From: Thamnaconus septentrionalis
Lineage: Eukaryota; Chordata; Actinopteri; Tetraodontiformes; Monacanthidae
DNA length: 64,000 nucleotides
Assembly (NCBI GenBank): GCA_009823395.1
Contig: CM020512.1
Location: forward strand, 12,919,905 to 12,983,904
Reading direction: 5' to 3'
Position 1 is the first letter of the stretch. Every line of letters begins with the position of its first letter. The notes beneath the pieces were generated by a model, which worked only from the letters and a program-made list of their open reading frames with translations, was not told the DNA's origin and ran no database searches. Below, piece by piece: positions 42,996 through 54,599 of the stretch. Both the position numbers and the translations under genes were made by a program.

Positions 42996-45900
42996 ATGAA
43001 TTATTTGCGCCGGCGTCTCTCGGACAGCACGTTCATCTCCAACCTGCCCAATGGCTACATGACGGACCTTCAGAGGGCCGAGCAGGCTCAGCCTCCTCCC
43101 CCTGCCTCCACCACCGCCGCTACCCCGCCGGCCAAGTCCCCGACGGCCGGGCCGACGCCTCCGAGCAGCTCCCCAGCCCCGGAGAGGAAGCCCCAGCCGG
43201 CTCAGTCCAGCGGAGGAGGAGGAGGAGGAGGTGGAGGAGGAGGGGGCTTCTTCAGCTCCATCACCAACGTGGTGAAGCAGACGGCCGCCTCGGCGGGGCT
43301 CGTGGAGCACAACCAAGTCACGACGCCCAAGAAGTTCAAGATTCTCCTGGTGATCGACGAACCCCAGCAGGAGTGGTAAGACGTCCCCGTCCGTCTGCTC
43401 ACCCGTACCGTGCACCTGGAATTATCAAGAAGCCGCTGTTTCCATGGTGATTTTCTCCCTCCCCCCCCCAACTGGTTTTGCAGACATCAATGGTTGTTGT
43501 CACTGCTGCTGCTATACGAGGCGGTCGGATAGCAAAAATAAAGAATGAGGCAGAAAAAGCCAAAGGCTGTGACCTTTGGCAAACCAGATGAAAATATTTT
43601 ATTGTCCAATTTTTGCAAAAATCTAAACCAAAATGCTGCGATTATTTCACTCACCGTGAGAAAACAACGGAGGGTCAAACTGGAGCGGTCGTGCCCACGC
43701 TGCCATTTAAAATGGATGTTCCGCTGGGTGGAGGCAAAATGTGCGCCCGCTTTGAGGAGGTGGGCTGCAGCTCCTTCAATGGGGGTTTCCCCCCGCTCGC
43801 TCGTGGCAGGTCACGTGACATACCCTGCGCTAACGTGGGGAATTACTAATGGAATTAACTGCAGGCCCGCGGTGCATTAGGAGGAGGCTGTGACGGAGTG
43901 ATGTACATATGGGTGGATAATATTTCAATAATTGTATACATGCAACAGCTTGGATTTTTGGCTTCACAGATGTCATTTTCAGGATGCAAATGAACGGATA
44001 TACAGCCATGCATCATTTGAATGAAGGCCTTAAAAGGCACACCGGCGTGTCGTGAGTGTGATGACACCTTGCTTCAAAGGAGTTTAATTAGTCTCCCACC
44101 ATATGTTCACAACATTCTTCTGCATAGCTGCTGCCACATACCTGCAACATGTGTGTGAGAGCTCTGCAGAGGGACTGTGCAGCGATGCTCGATTGCAACC
44201 CCCCTCCCCCGCCACCCCTTGTTATTTATGGGCGTTATTAGTTTGCCGCATGCGAGCAGGAAACTGCAGCACCAAACTCCAAACACTTACCGTGGTGGAT
44301 GCCACTTCTGTTCTTGTTTTGCATGCACTTAATCATGCTGCGTGCAATTGTGAAATATACAGTAAATTTAAATTGTGCTTATTTTCATGTGCTGTTCTAA
44401 AAATGAGGTAAACGGCTACTAGTGGTACTCCACAAAGGTTTGAAACTAAACATCGCATGCTTTACTTTCACCATTCAATTTCAAATACTAAAAAAATAAC
44501 TTTGTAGTTTTCATGCATTCAGAATCACAGTTGTCTTAATCATGGGCGCAGTACAGTGCAGCATTAGCTCCCTGGCAATTACTATTACTAATAACTAGAA
44601 TTTAAATTGTTCCTTGAATATATTGATCACATACTTCATAATACAGATCATCAATTATGTTAGCTTACTTAGCACCGTAGTACAAATTCTTCCACCACTG
44701 CATGTAAGTCACTCATTCGTCACCAGTACTGTGCCAGAACACAGGACACACTGACGTGATTGTACCTCACATATGGACCCTGTACGCATTTGGAAATGTG
44801 CTGTATCACACTAATGTTAGGAATGAAGGTGGCCATATATTCCCCCTTATCTTGTTTGTGCCTGCAGTGGTGGCCATTTATCAGAAGGAAAACTCGATCA
44901 GGGTTAATCAGATCACGTCTCGTCGGCGGGACACACGCCAGCCCTGAGACTCTGCTTGCTCTAGATTTATTTTCGGAGGACAGGGAGCCACTTGTTGAGG
45001 ATAGAGGATTACAGTGCGATGTGCCAATTCAAATGCAGCGGTACACTACAGGTACTACCCGAAAAATGAGAACATCAAGTAAAAGTCGTTTTATTTTGGC
45101 AATTTAACATAAAAGATGAAACCAACAAATTTTATTGAGCCGTTACGCGCAAATTGACATATCTCAAGCAGTTCCTTGTTGTAACTTTGCTGATTAAGAT
45201 TTTCAGCTTATTAAAACCACAAACGCACAAACTCAGAAAATTATTATAAAATTTGAGGGTTTTTTTTTAAGCTGCAAGACCTGATCAGCAAAATCCAAAG
45301 AAATAAAAACTTGAAATATATTGATTTGCATATTATTCATTTATATAATATGTCAAATTCACCTTTTGAATTGCAGAAATACAACAACCTTTTCAGGATA
45401 TTCTAATTTTCTGGGTAGTACCTGTAGATGATCACTCTGAATCATCAACACAGACACGGAGCGTTTTCCTCCGATTCACAGACGGATTTTCCAGCTCTAG
45501 TACTATTGTACTTTACCCAGTGCCATTCCATATTCTGTCTACTTCTAGTCCTACTCATGTTCCTCTTGCTGTTGTGTTGTACTGTATGTAGTACACATAC
45601 CCCAGGGAGATCAACTAAAGTGCTTCAGTCAGGAGGGGTGTTTTTCTGTCTAAGAGCCGCATCTATTTTTCATGGTTGCTCAGTATCACCCACATCAGAA
45701 GTTGTTGTATTTGTTTTGGTTTCAGCCTTCAAGCCAGTTCAGTTCGGTCTTGGTTCAGTGAAAGTGCCACAGCAGTGTTCTTTACCTTCAAGTAGTGCTG
45801 CTCTTTGAGATTGTACTGGAAGCTCCAGACTTTAAAACCAATTTGGTCATTGTGTTCGAGATCAACAAACAAAAGACTGCGAGAGATAAAAGACTTTGGC

Positions 45901-48900
45901 AACTTGATGAAGGTCACCGATTGCCAAAGCTTTCAAATGAAATTTTCGAGTACATTGATTTATCAGTCCCGTTGCTCTGCAAGCCAAGGACTTTGCCGTC
46001 ACAGCTTCTGTTTCACAATGGGCCATGCATTCGCAATGGGGGCCAGGTCTAGACAGCAGTCAGATTGGCCTGTCTAGTTCCCCCAGTCACCTTTTAAGAA
46101 GCCGTAAAATTGTTAAACGCGGAATGAACGCAGCATGGCGACAGTCTCGCCAATTGTGCCAAATGACACAGTGAACAGAAATACCCCCCCCGATGAGGAG
46201 ACAAATCAATTGAGAGTAAAACTCCCCATATATCACAGTAAAGTTTTAACGCTTGCACAGTTTGGAGGACTTGATAAAGGTCACCGCTTTCATCTGTGCA
46301 AAACTGAAACAGGGAAATTGTTCATTCCTCGGACTCAAGGTTGAAAGTGCCAATAGGCTTCCTTTTGCAACATCAGAAGTTAATTGGCTAATTCTAAAGT
46401 TTTTTTTTACCCTCTCAACAGTTCTGCGAAATAGGAGACTGTCACTTTCCAGAAATCTATAATACATTCGGCTGCTTCCACATATAAGGGCCATTTCCTT
46501 TTGAGCATAACTGCGGTAATACACCTGTGAAGCCTTAAGTCGGTGTAGTGACTGTGTAATGCAGCTGTGACAGTGGAAATAATCCTGTCAAAATGTACAA
46601 CACCCACCACCATGCTTTTTTGGGTTGACTAAATGAGTAAATGCAAGAGCAGAAGACATGTTTGTGCATCTCAATTCTCACTGGAGTCAGAGTCATTTAG
46701 AAACTCAAAAGTGTTGCTGAGGTTTTGCACAAATCTGAAATCCATACAGAGCTGCTGTCTGTTGGAGCTGGCGTGTCACCAAATGATCTTTTTTCTACTT
46801 AGTTTCAGTCCATTTTAGATGAACTCCATGCCAATAAAAGGGTGCAATGTCTCTTAATTATTTCACATAGATAATACAATCAGAATGTGCATTTGTACAA
46901 GAGAAACAGTGAAAATGCTGGACGGTTGTTTTTGCAGTTGAATGCTTCAGGTACGGAAGTGATTGAGATGCCAAACCTGCTTCGCATTCAGCTGTGACAC
47001 GGCAAAGACAGAGGATGACTGGTAGAGGCTATTTGCAAGCTTTAGGGAAAATGAAATTCCCTCTCTTTTTTATTTTTTATGGAGGCTTTGCCAACTACCA
47101 AAGTCTTGCTGAATTATCTTCAGTACTGGCACAGTTTGAGTCCAAACGGGTTTTATTTATAGGCTATATGTCATTCCACAATGAGCTGCTTCCCTTTCTC
47201 CACCCCCCGAGAAAGAGTGATTAAACCTGGCGGCTGCAAGGAGCACAGAATTTAATCAGGGGAGAGTCTTCCAGAATAATTGCAGCTGACAGAAAGTTCA
47301 GAGTAATAAGAGCTGGAAAAAATGCATCAATCCAGCAACGGAAAAAGAAGGATGTACATTTCTGAAATCCTTGGTGTCATTGTTGACGGAATCAACTGCA
47401 AAAGGATGCACAAAATAAGAAGAAAAAAATGAAGCTATGATACTAATATGAGGACTGGATTGTGCAACAGGTAGTGCATGGTGATATATCATTGTGTATG
47501 CAACAGATCTGAGCTGGTATAATGTGTGTTTGCCGAGAAAACGGTGCAAAAAATTGGGATTTTTTAATCAATTCATCTACTTGTTAAACAAATAGTGTCC
47601 ACTACAATTGAAGGTGCAGATGACATATTCATCAGACCAATAGTTCTGTAGCATAGCCAAGTAAATAAGATCCCGTTTGCCTCATCTTATTGCGCTTAAA
47701 ATGACGATGACAGGAGGTTCAAATTTGGTTGGTGCTACGAGCGTAACCTTGTTCAGACATTGCCCACATTTGAGGCTGAATGTTAAACAGGCTGAGTGAT
47801 GAGACATTAAAATTCAGCGGGGGCTCCCGGTTACCCGAGCTGTCGGGTGAATCATCTGGACGAGAAACTCTTCCAACAGCGGTTTGTTACAGATCGCCGT
47901 GGCCTGGGGTTGTCGCGGACCTTAATGAGGTGGCTTCGCTGATCGCTCAGTTCAAACTCATCAACGGCCAAACATGAGGACATGTTGTTCTCGCTCAATT
48001 CGGTCTGATCCCATTATTTGACTCGAGCCGAGCCCAAGTATCGATCGAATGACAGAATGGACCAAGTGTGCATCTCTTTATTTAAATGAGCAGGTAGACG
48101 GTAAAACGTGGATGGCAATAATGGCTTCAGTCTGCGGTGGAACAAAGACAGCTTGAGGGTCTGCAATTGAAATGGCAGAAGTGATGATGTGCTGATAGAA
48201 AAATAAATTCATGATAAGCCTCTTTTTTTTTTTTTTTTTTTGCTTTCCTGCGGTCGTGTTTTGGAACCTCTGCAGAGTGCATTAATCAGAGTGCAGGCAC
48301 GGCTTTTCATTTCCTCCAATGTGCAATTCACATTCTAATGCTTGTTTTCCTCCACAGCCCAATGAATCCCTGCGCTCTAATTAGACATGAATATTTCAGC
48401 CAAGAGCCCTGGCTGTGGAGGCTGGGAGTGCAGGGCATGAGAGAGCGGGATGACACAGTCTGGAGAGGAAGAGAGGGGAAAAATTGACAAACGTATCGAT
48501 TTAAAAATAGAAGAATGAGGACAATTTATGAATCCCAGCCACATGAGGTTGGTTTTATAACACTGCAACCACTTGTGCATTGTAGAGGCAGGCTGTGTCC
48601 ATGGTAGCAGCATTTGCAGGACTTGCCATCACTGTTGAGCGTTCAACAGATGGTGAACATGCAGTTCACCATCTTTAGCAGCCGTCAAAATCTGAACCGT
48701 GGCTTTGGTTGCCCCAGAAGGAAAATTGCTGAATCACTCAATCATTAAACAAAAACATAAATACAGCAGTTTAGAGAATTTCTTGTCGCTATGTGGGTGT
48801 AGTGTCTGCAGTGGAAGGTGTTGCGTTTCAAAAAGATGTGTCATCTCGTTTCACACACTTCTAGTCAGATCCACAGAGAAAAGTGTTCAAATATTAATCA

Positions 48901-51900
48901 TCAACAGAAAAAAAGAGGCTGAAATGGAGCATTTGCCTATTGCTGTCAAAGGCACGCAAAAAAGTGTTTATATGTGTCTGTGCCATTCCTATCTCAGCTC
49001 TTTGTTTCTGTTTTTTTTTTTTTAAAGGGCAAAATTATTCAAGGGAAAGAAAATCCATGGAGATTATGACATCAAAGTGGAACAGGTACGTCTCACCAAG
49101 CAGTTCATATTCATACTGGGGGAGCGAGGAGAGGGGCTTATTTTTAAGACTAGAAGTATTTGAGCTCCGTCCTCATTTGCTTTTCTAATCGTTCGTCTCG
49201 CTCAGGCTGAATTCAGCGAGATCAACGTGGTGGCTCACGCCAACGGCACCTGCAACGTCAACATGCAAGTCCTCAGGAATGGAACCAGGATTATGAGGTG
49301 AGACGCACATGGAAAGTCTTACCATATGGCAGTGTTGCATTAGGAATGTTATGTGTGAAGGGGGGGCATCGCAGTGGTTAGCACTGGTCGCCTCGCAGCA
49401 AAAAAGGTTGCAGGTTTGATTCCTGGGCCTTTCTGCACTGCGCTTGCATTTCCATGCGGGTTCTCTCAAGCTGCCGAGCTGTTTAATGGCAACTCTAACG
49501 TGTCTGTAGGTGTGAGTGTGGGTGGTTCTCTGTCTGTGTGGCCGCATGGTCGATGCCAACACTGACACATTAAAGCTCCCAAGGTTTTTGGAAAATTCCC
49601 ATCACCAGTGTTTTCTAACAATGCATTTCTCTACATTGCCAATAAACTCCACTTTGATGTCACAAAGGGCGTATACCACTCACTGATATCTCTCCCAGGC
49701 TAGTGACAACACCTCCAGCCAGGGATCTGTTAAGCCCCCTGAGACCACTTTGTTTCTGTCCTCTACCACACATGTGGAAGGTCCAATAAAGCATCAGCAG
49801 GAAACTGAGACAGTTTATTTTTGAACATTTTGGGAGAAGGTTGTAAAGAGAGGGATAGATACGATGTTTCCAGGAGATCTGTGTAGCTTGACTAAAGTCC
49901 TACTGAGCTCAACGTTTGTCCAATATGGGGTCCTTGATGTGAACCACAGCCGTGCATTTAAATCACTCGATCGCGACGTTCAATGTCCTCCTCCAGTCCT
50001 GTACGTTTGTTTAACTCCATCATCCTCAATCCTTCAGGTCATTCAAGCCAGACTTTGTACTCATCCGTCAGCATGCCTACAGTATGACCCAGGACGAAGA
50101 TTTCCGCAACCTGATCATCGGGCTGCAGTACGGCGGCGTCCCGAGCATCAACTCCCTCACGTCCATCTACAACTTGTGCGACAAGCCTTGGGCGGTAAGC
50201 AACTCGGACACACTGGTGGTGGTGGTGGTGGCTTTTCACTTTGACTGAAGCATGTACTTTCCTTTACTGATTCATTTTTGGTGTTTTGTGTGCTCAGTTT
50301 GCTCAGCTGATAAACACCCACAGGAGGCTGGGCGCTGAGAAATTTCCCTTGATTGAGCAGACCTTCTACCCCAACTACAAGGAGATGGTGAGCTTGCTGC
50401 AGAAGTTTACAAGAACTGGCTGTAGGTTTGCAAATACCGAGTAGAATGCCAGGCAACAGCTCTCCGCTCTCTTATATTAGGTGAGCATGCCGTCGTTCCC
50501 CGTTGTCGTGAAGATCGGCCATGCCCACTCCGGTGTTGGAAAGGTAAACCCATTTGTTTCATGTCAATTTTCTTTGTATATTTTGCTTTTTCTGTCTTTT
50601 TTTTTAAAATTATTATTCATTTGAGAGGTTGCTCAATTTGTGTGCGTGCAGGTGAAGGTGGATAATCACACCAAGTTCCAGGACATAGCCAGTGTTGTAG
50701 CTCTTACCCAGACATACACGACCACAGAGCCACTCATTGACTCCAAGTATGACGTCAGAATCCAGAAGATTGGCAATGACTACAAAGCCTACATGTATGT
50801 ACCGACACGTATTGTTTGTGTTTGTGTTGTTTTTTTTAAAATTTAACTTGGAACATATGAGGAAACTACAAAAGTGCCTGACATTATTTCAACTACAGGA
50901 GAACATCCATATCTGGTAACTGGAAGACAAATACTGGCTCTGCAATGCTGGAGCAGGTGGCCATGACTGACAGGTGAGTGATAAACAGTGATTTCACATT
51001 TTAAAGGTCGAAAGTTATACTAATTTTCAAACTGATGCCCTGTGGTTCCTTCCACTGATTTGGACGTGAATCAAAACAAAGACAAAAACAAATATTACTT
51101 GATACTTGCTAGAAACATTAGTAAGGTTAATTTCGCAAACCGCAACACCTCTAATATGAAAATGCTGGAGGCAAAACAAGCCAGACAGAGAAACGAACCA
51201 GGAAAAGAAGTGTGGTGCAAAAGACCGGAGGACAGAAACTACAAAATGTAACTAAAATTAGATAACAATAAAAATACAAATACCTAAAAATATCTTCAGA
51301 TAAAGATAAGAACATTTTTGCTTAGCAAGTCAAGACACCCTAACAAGCAAGGGTAAAATGGAGCTGACATAAAAAATAAATAAATAAATAAATAAAAGTA
51401 TTTGCTGTTTTCTCAAGCTGAGTCATGTGTTTGATGTCTTGTTCAGGTACAAGCTGTGGGTCGACACCTGCTCTGAGATTTTCGGAGGTCTGCAAATTTG
51501 CGCAGTCAAAGCCATCCATGGAAAAGATGGCAAGGATTACATCACAGAGGTGGGAGTGGCTGGGAGTTTATCATTTCTGTCGCGCCCTTAAGCGTTTGCT
51601 TCAATTAACGTGTCCTCCACTTCCACCCTGTGTCCTCTGTGCTCCGATCGCCGTCGCCGTGCCGCAGGCCGTGGGCTCCGCCATGCCTCTGGTCGGTGAG
51701 CACCAGGCCGAAGACAGGCAGCTCATCGCCGACATGGTGCTGGCAGAAATGAACGAGCTAGCGGAGAAGGAGGCCAACGCCCCGCAGAAGCCCACCACCA
51801 TGCAGCCGTCCCAGGTAGGGCAAACAGAGATCAGTCAGCAAGAATCTTTTAAATGAAATGCCGCTTTTGCCAACTTCAACGGCCCAATGTGCGACAATTC

Positions 51901-52371
51901 AAGGTGAACGATTTGGATAAAATTGCACATAAGTCACTTAAAAATAAAGTGCTGCTGTGTTCCAATTTGCTAACAGCATGCATATATACTGTATATACAT
52001 GAAGAGCAGGCCCATGTTGGAGCCAAGTCTGGACGGTTGCCCAGAATGCAGATTTGCTACTTTCATGATTTCACTTGAGATCAAGGGGGACATCACAAAA
52101 AAAAGGGCTCTTCAGGCATATATTTCCAATGGTGTACATTCAGGTGTACTGTATATTTCTTACACCTAAGACATAAAAGCCATAAAACCATCCCTGTTGT
52201 GGCTTAACAAGGCACTCGTTTCTGCGTCCATTGCAGGGATCTGGTCTGAAGGGAGAGGCCACCGGTGACCCTGCTAAGAACGGCGTTGGCCGCCCGCCCC
52301 AAGGGTGCCTGCAGTACATCCTCGACTGTAACGGCGTCGCAGTGGGTCCAAAACAAGTCCAGGCCAACTGA
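42996..52371 (+). CDS. syn2: Synapsin II, b-type (480 aa, 11 coding exons)
   Basis: Synaptic-vesicle phosphoprotein that tethers vesicles to actin. Exons: 42996-43375, 49028-49085, 49206-49297, 50038-50194, 50298-50387, 50481-50543, 50652-50794, 50899-50973, 51447-51549, 51668-51814, 52237-52371. All have GT-AG ends and matching phases, giving 480 aa (human SYN2 IIb is 478). Domain A is [13 protein letters not shown] with the RRLS kinase site (Ser9) and [12 protein letters not shown]. Domain B is Pro-rich with a 12-Gly run. Domain C, the ATP-grasp-like core, runs from KILLVIDEP through [44 protein letters not shown] and [19 protein letters not shown] to [15 protein letters not shown]. The last exon ends [18 protein letters not shown], the hallmark of the IIb isoform. 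Domain A (MNYL) and EAVGSAMPL are more SYN1-like, but the tail identifies synapsin II. Confidence 0.95.
43376..49027 (+). other. syn2: syn2 intron 1 (5.65 kb)
   Basis: The only large intron of the gene. It contains a mariner-like MITE (45047-45426), a poly(T) run at 48223-48241 and unique sequence. A block around 48350-48470 (gctctaattagacatgaatat, with a homeodomain-type TAATTA) looks like possible conserved non-coding DNA, but this cannot be tested here. No nested gene was recognised. Confidence 0.6.
45047..45426. mobile_element. Mariner-like MITE, 380 bp
   Basis: Bounded by about 29-bp terminal inverted repeats: the left end begins TACAGGTACTACCC and the right end closes GGGTAGTACCTGTA, continuing imperfectly inward (attttctg, attctaat). 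The ends fall on TA, consistent with Tc1/mariner target choice. No transposase frame. Confidence 0.75.
49363..49565 (+). mobile_element. tRNA-derived SINE in syn2 intron 3
   Basis: A-box-like tggttagcactgg at 49376-49388 and B-box-like ggtttgattcc at 49413-49423, about 35 bp apart. Then comes the common teleost repeat body (gggcctttctgcactg, ctgtaggtgtgagtgtgg). In the same orientation as syn2. Confidence 0.75.
51367..51398. repeat. (TAAA)n microsatellite
   Basis: About seven ATAA/TAAA units in syn2 intron 8. Confidence 0.85.
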
Positions 52372-52532
52372 ACAGCTCACGACGAGGGAGCGAGCGAAGA
52401 AGAAAGAGAAAGAAAGATAGAGGGAGAGAGAGAGAGGAGTGTCAGAGCCTCGATGACAATGACGTACCTTAGCCGAACGCAAGCGCAGGTGTGTGCGTGT
52501 GTGTACGTGTGAGTGTGTATGTGCGTACGTGC

Positions 52533-52563
<31 letters not shown>

Positions 52564-54579
52564 CTGGTGATCAGCTCGGATCAGTTGAGGCGAGCTCGGT
52601 GAACCGACTGCTGGCCCGGACCGGGGATTTTCTTCATTTATTTTTTTAACTCTATGCAGTGTCAAAACGTACTGTCTCCTTGTTGACCTGTTGATGTGTG
52701 CTTGTATAGGTCGCCTCTGTTGCAGTAGCCGTGTACCCCGCCACCCCCAACCCTTCTCCTTTACCCCCTTCTCTTTGGGGCTGTTGACGTGGACAAAGCA
52801 GATTGTGCCTACACTGAGTTCAGTGGCTGCTCTGTGCTCCCTGTTCCGACGCAGTGACCAATCCCGCCGCCCCCCCTCCCGTTTTCTAATTTGGTGTGTC
52901 CCTTTAGATATCGTTGAAACTGTGGACCCTTTGTGCACTTTCAAGTTTGTGTATATCTCAATATGTATACAGTACGTGAGTGTGTATGGCTGTAGTGGTG
53001 CTCTTTTCTTTTCTTTCTCAGACTAACGCCAATATAGATATTTATTTTCATTTTGCATGACTGAAACAAAAGGCAGGTGCAAGTCGGTTGTCAGTGTCCA
53101 ACCCGGCAAGACGCCCCCACCCCACCCCACCCTCCTCCCACCCAACCCCCCTCGCGACTTAGCTGTTTTGCCCCAGCTGTGCTCCCCTGTGTTTTATTGC
53201 ATTGTGAATGTGTCATAAGAACTACAGTACATATTATACAAGTTTCACGGGATACATGTGTTCATTACCAAAACATGCATTAACAGTGGGCGCGACAGTG
53301 TGCACGCGCTGCCCTGCATACGCATACATCATAGATAAACGCAGTCTGTGGCCTTCCTTACAGAAAGTTTCACATCTACGACGTCAACAGTAAAGAGATT
53401 ATTTAGAGTTTATCTTAGAGATTGACGCTTATAAATAAGAAGAAAGATTTTATTATATAGGACTGGTCCAGGTGTGCGCACAGGACATGAGTATATTTGT
53501 ATAATTTTGAACCAAAGAAACAAAGGATTTATTTTCAATCATCCACGGCACTCCAGGGGCACACAGTGTAAATATCAACTAATCCTGCGGTGTGTCTAAT
53601 GGGATGCCTCATCAGAGAGCAGTGTTCCAAAAGAGTATATTTCATGTGTTTAAGAGCTACTGCATTCACATAGCAGTGCACTCGTTTTTGGCTATGTGAA
53701 AGAAACCTTAAAATTATATTGAAGGGTCTGACATTAAATGTCGCAAAAAGCCCGGGTACTGCAAATTGGTGATGACGGCGGTGTTAGCGTGGCAACAAGT
53801 GCTCTTCACTTTCAGTAGATTTCTCCTATCAAAGATTTAAAGTATAAGCCGCGCTCGTCCTGTGAGTTGATGGAAAGTGCAATATGAAAGTCACTGTTTT
53901 ATACTCAACGTGATCGTTTCCAAGCCAGATCTTCCATCCACTGAATTCACAAAGCTATAATCATCCACACACCCAGTTTGCTTTCCAACACTGTTTTGAC
54001 ACGGACGTCGCAATCGCTTTGACGCTGTGCAGCAGTGGCTTTCATGGAGCCGACACACAAATACCCCTAATGGTGAAACAGCTAAAAAGCAACCAAATTA
54101 ACTGTAAAAAGGAATCTGTGCTATTTTCCAACAATTCCTTGGTTATTATAGTGTAGGATTATGATTAGCAAGCTCTGTGTGTACTTCTTTTAAGAGTCGT
54201 ATTAAGTGCCATTGTGTCCGTGAGCGTATCCCTGTGAAAGCCATGCCTGAGGCTTTATGAATGTGTTGTTCTGTTTAATAGGAAATATGCCATGGCATTG
54301 ATTTTCCAGGAGGGCGACATGCAAAGTACAACAAGTGCATGGTCAGTGACTGTGATGAAATAACTACATAAGTAAATTGACGTGCCGCGATTGTGTTGAA
54401 GTAAATCTTCCGTCTTCAGACCTGCCAGACTGTAACTTGTAAAGGCCATGATGACTTGCTCAATAATCTGTACTTTTGGAACTGGTGTTGGACTGTTTAA
54501 ACCAAGACTGGAATACAATTTATTGTGCTTTGAAAAAGAAATCCTACGTGGATATTTTCCCCCTGTCACTGGCAATAAA
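52372..54579 (+). other. syn2: syn2 3' UTR
   Basis: From the stop codon to the first well-placed AATAAA (54574-54579), which is followed by a T/G-rich stretch. It contains a degenerate then pure (TG)n run at about 52495-52560. I see no open frame with the domain E consensus (RKSFASLFSD). Confidence 0.5.
54574..54579 (+). terminator. syn2: Candidate syn2 poly(A) signal
   Basis: AATAAA followed within 40 bases by ctggctccgtgtcctgtc, a plausible downstream GU-rich element. Confidence 0.5.
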
Positions 54580-54599
54580 GCTTCCTTTGCAATACACGT

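Noticed and set aside
42362..42997. 211-aa minus-strand Ala/Pro/Ser-rich frame opposite the syn2 promoter
   Set aside because: Low-complexity frame produced by the CpG island and GGA/GCC runs. No domain.
49363..49440. Possible functional tRNA gene
   Set aside because: A- and B-box-like words are present, but the cloverleaf arms do not pair and the sequence continues into the usual SINE body.
49185..49568. 127-aa minus-strand frame in syn2 intron 3
   Set aside because: Antisense of a tRNA-derived SINE and a syn2 exon.
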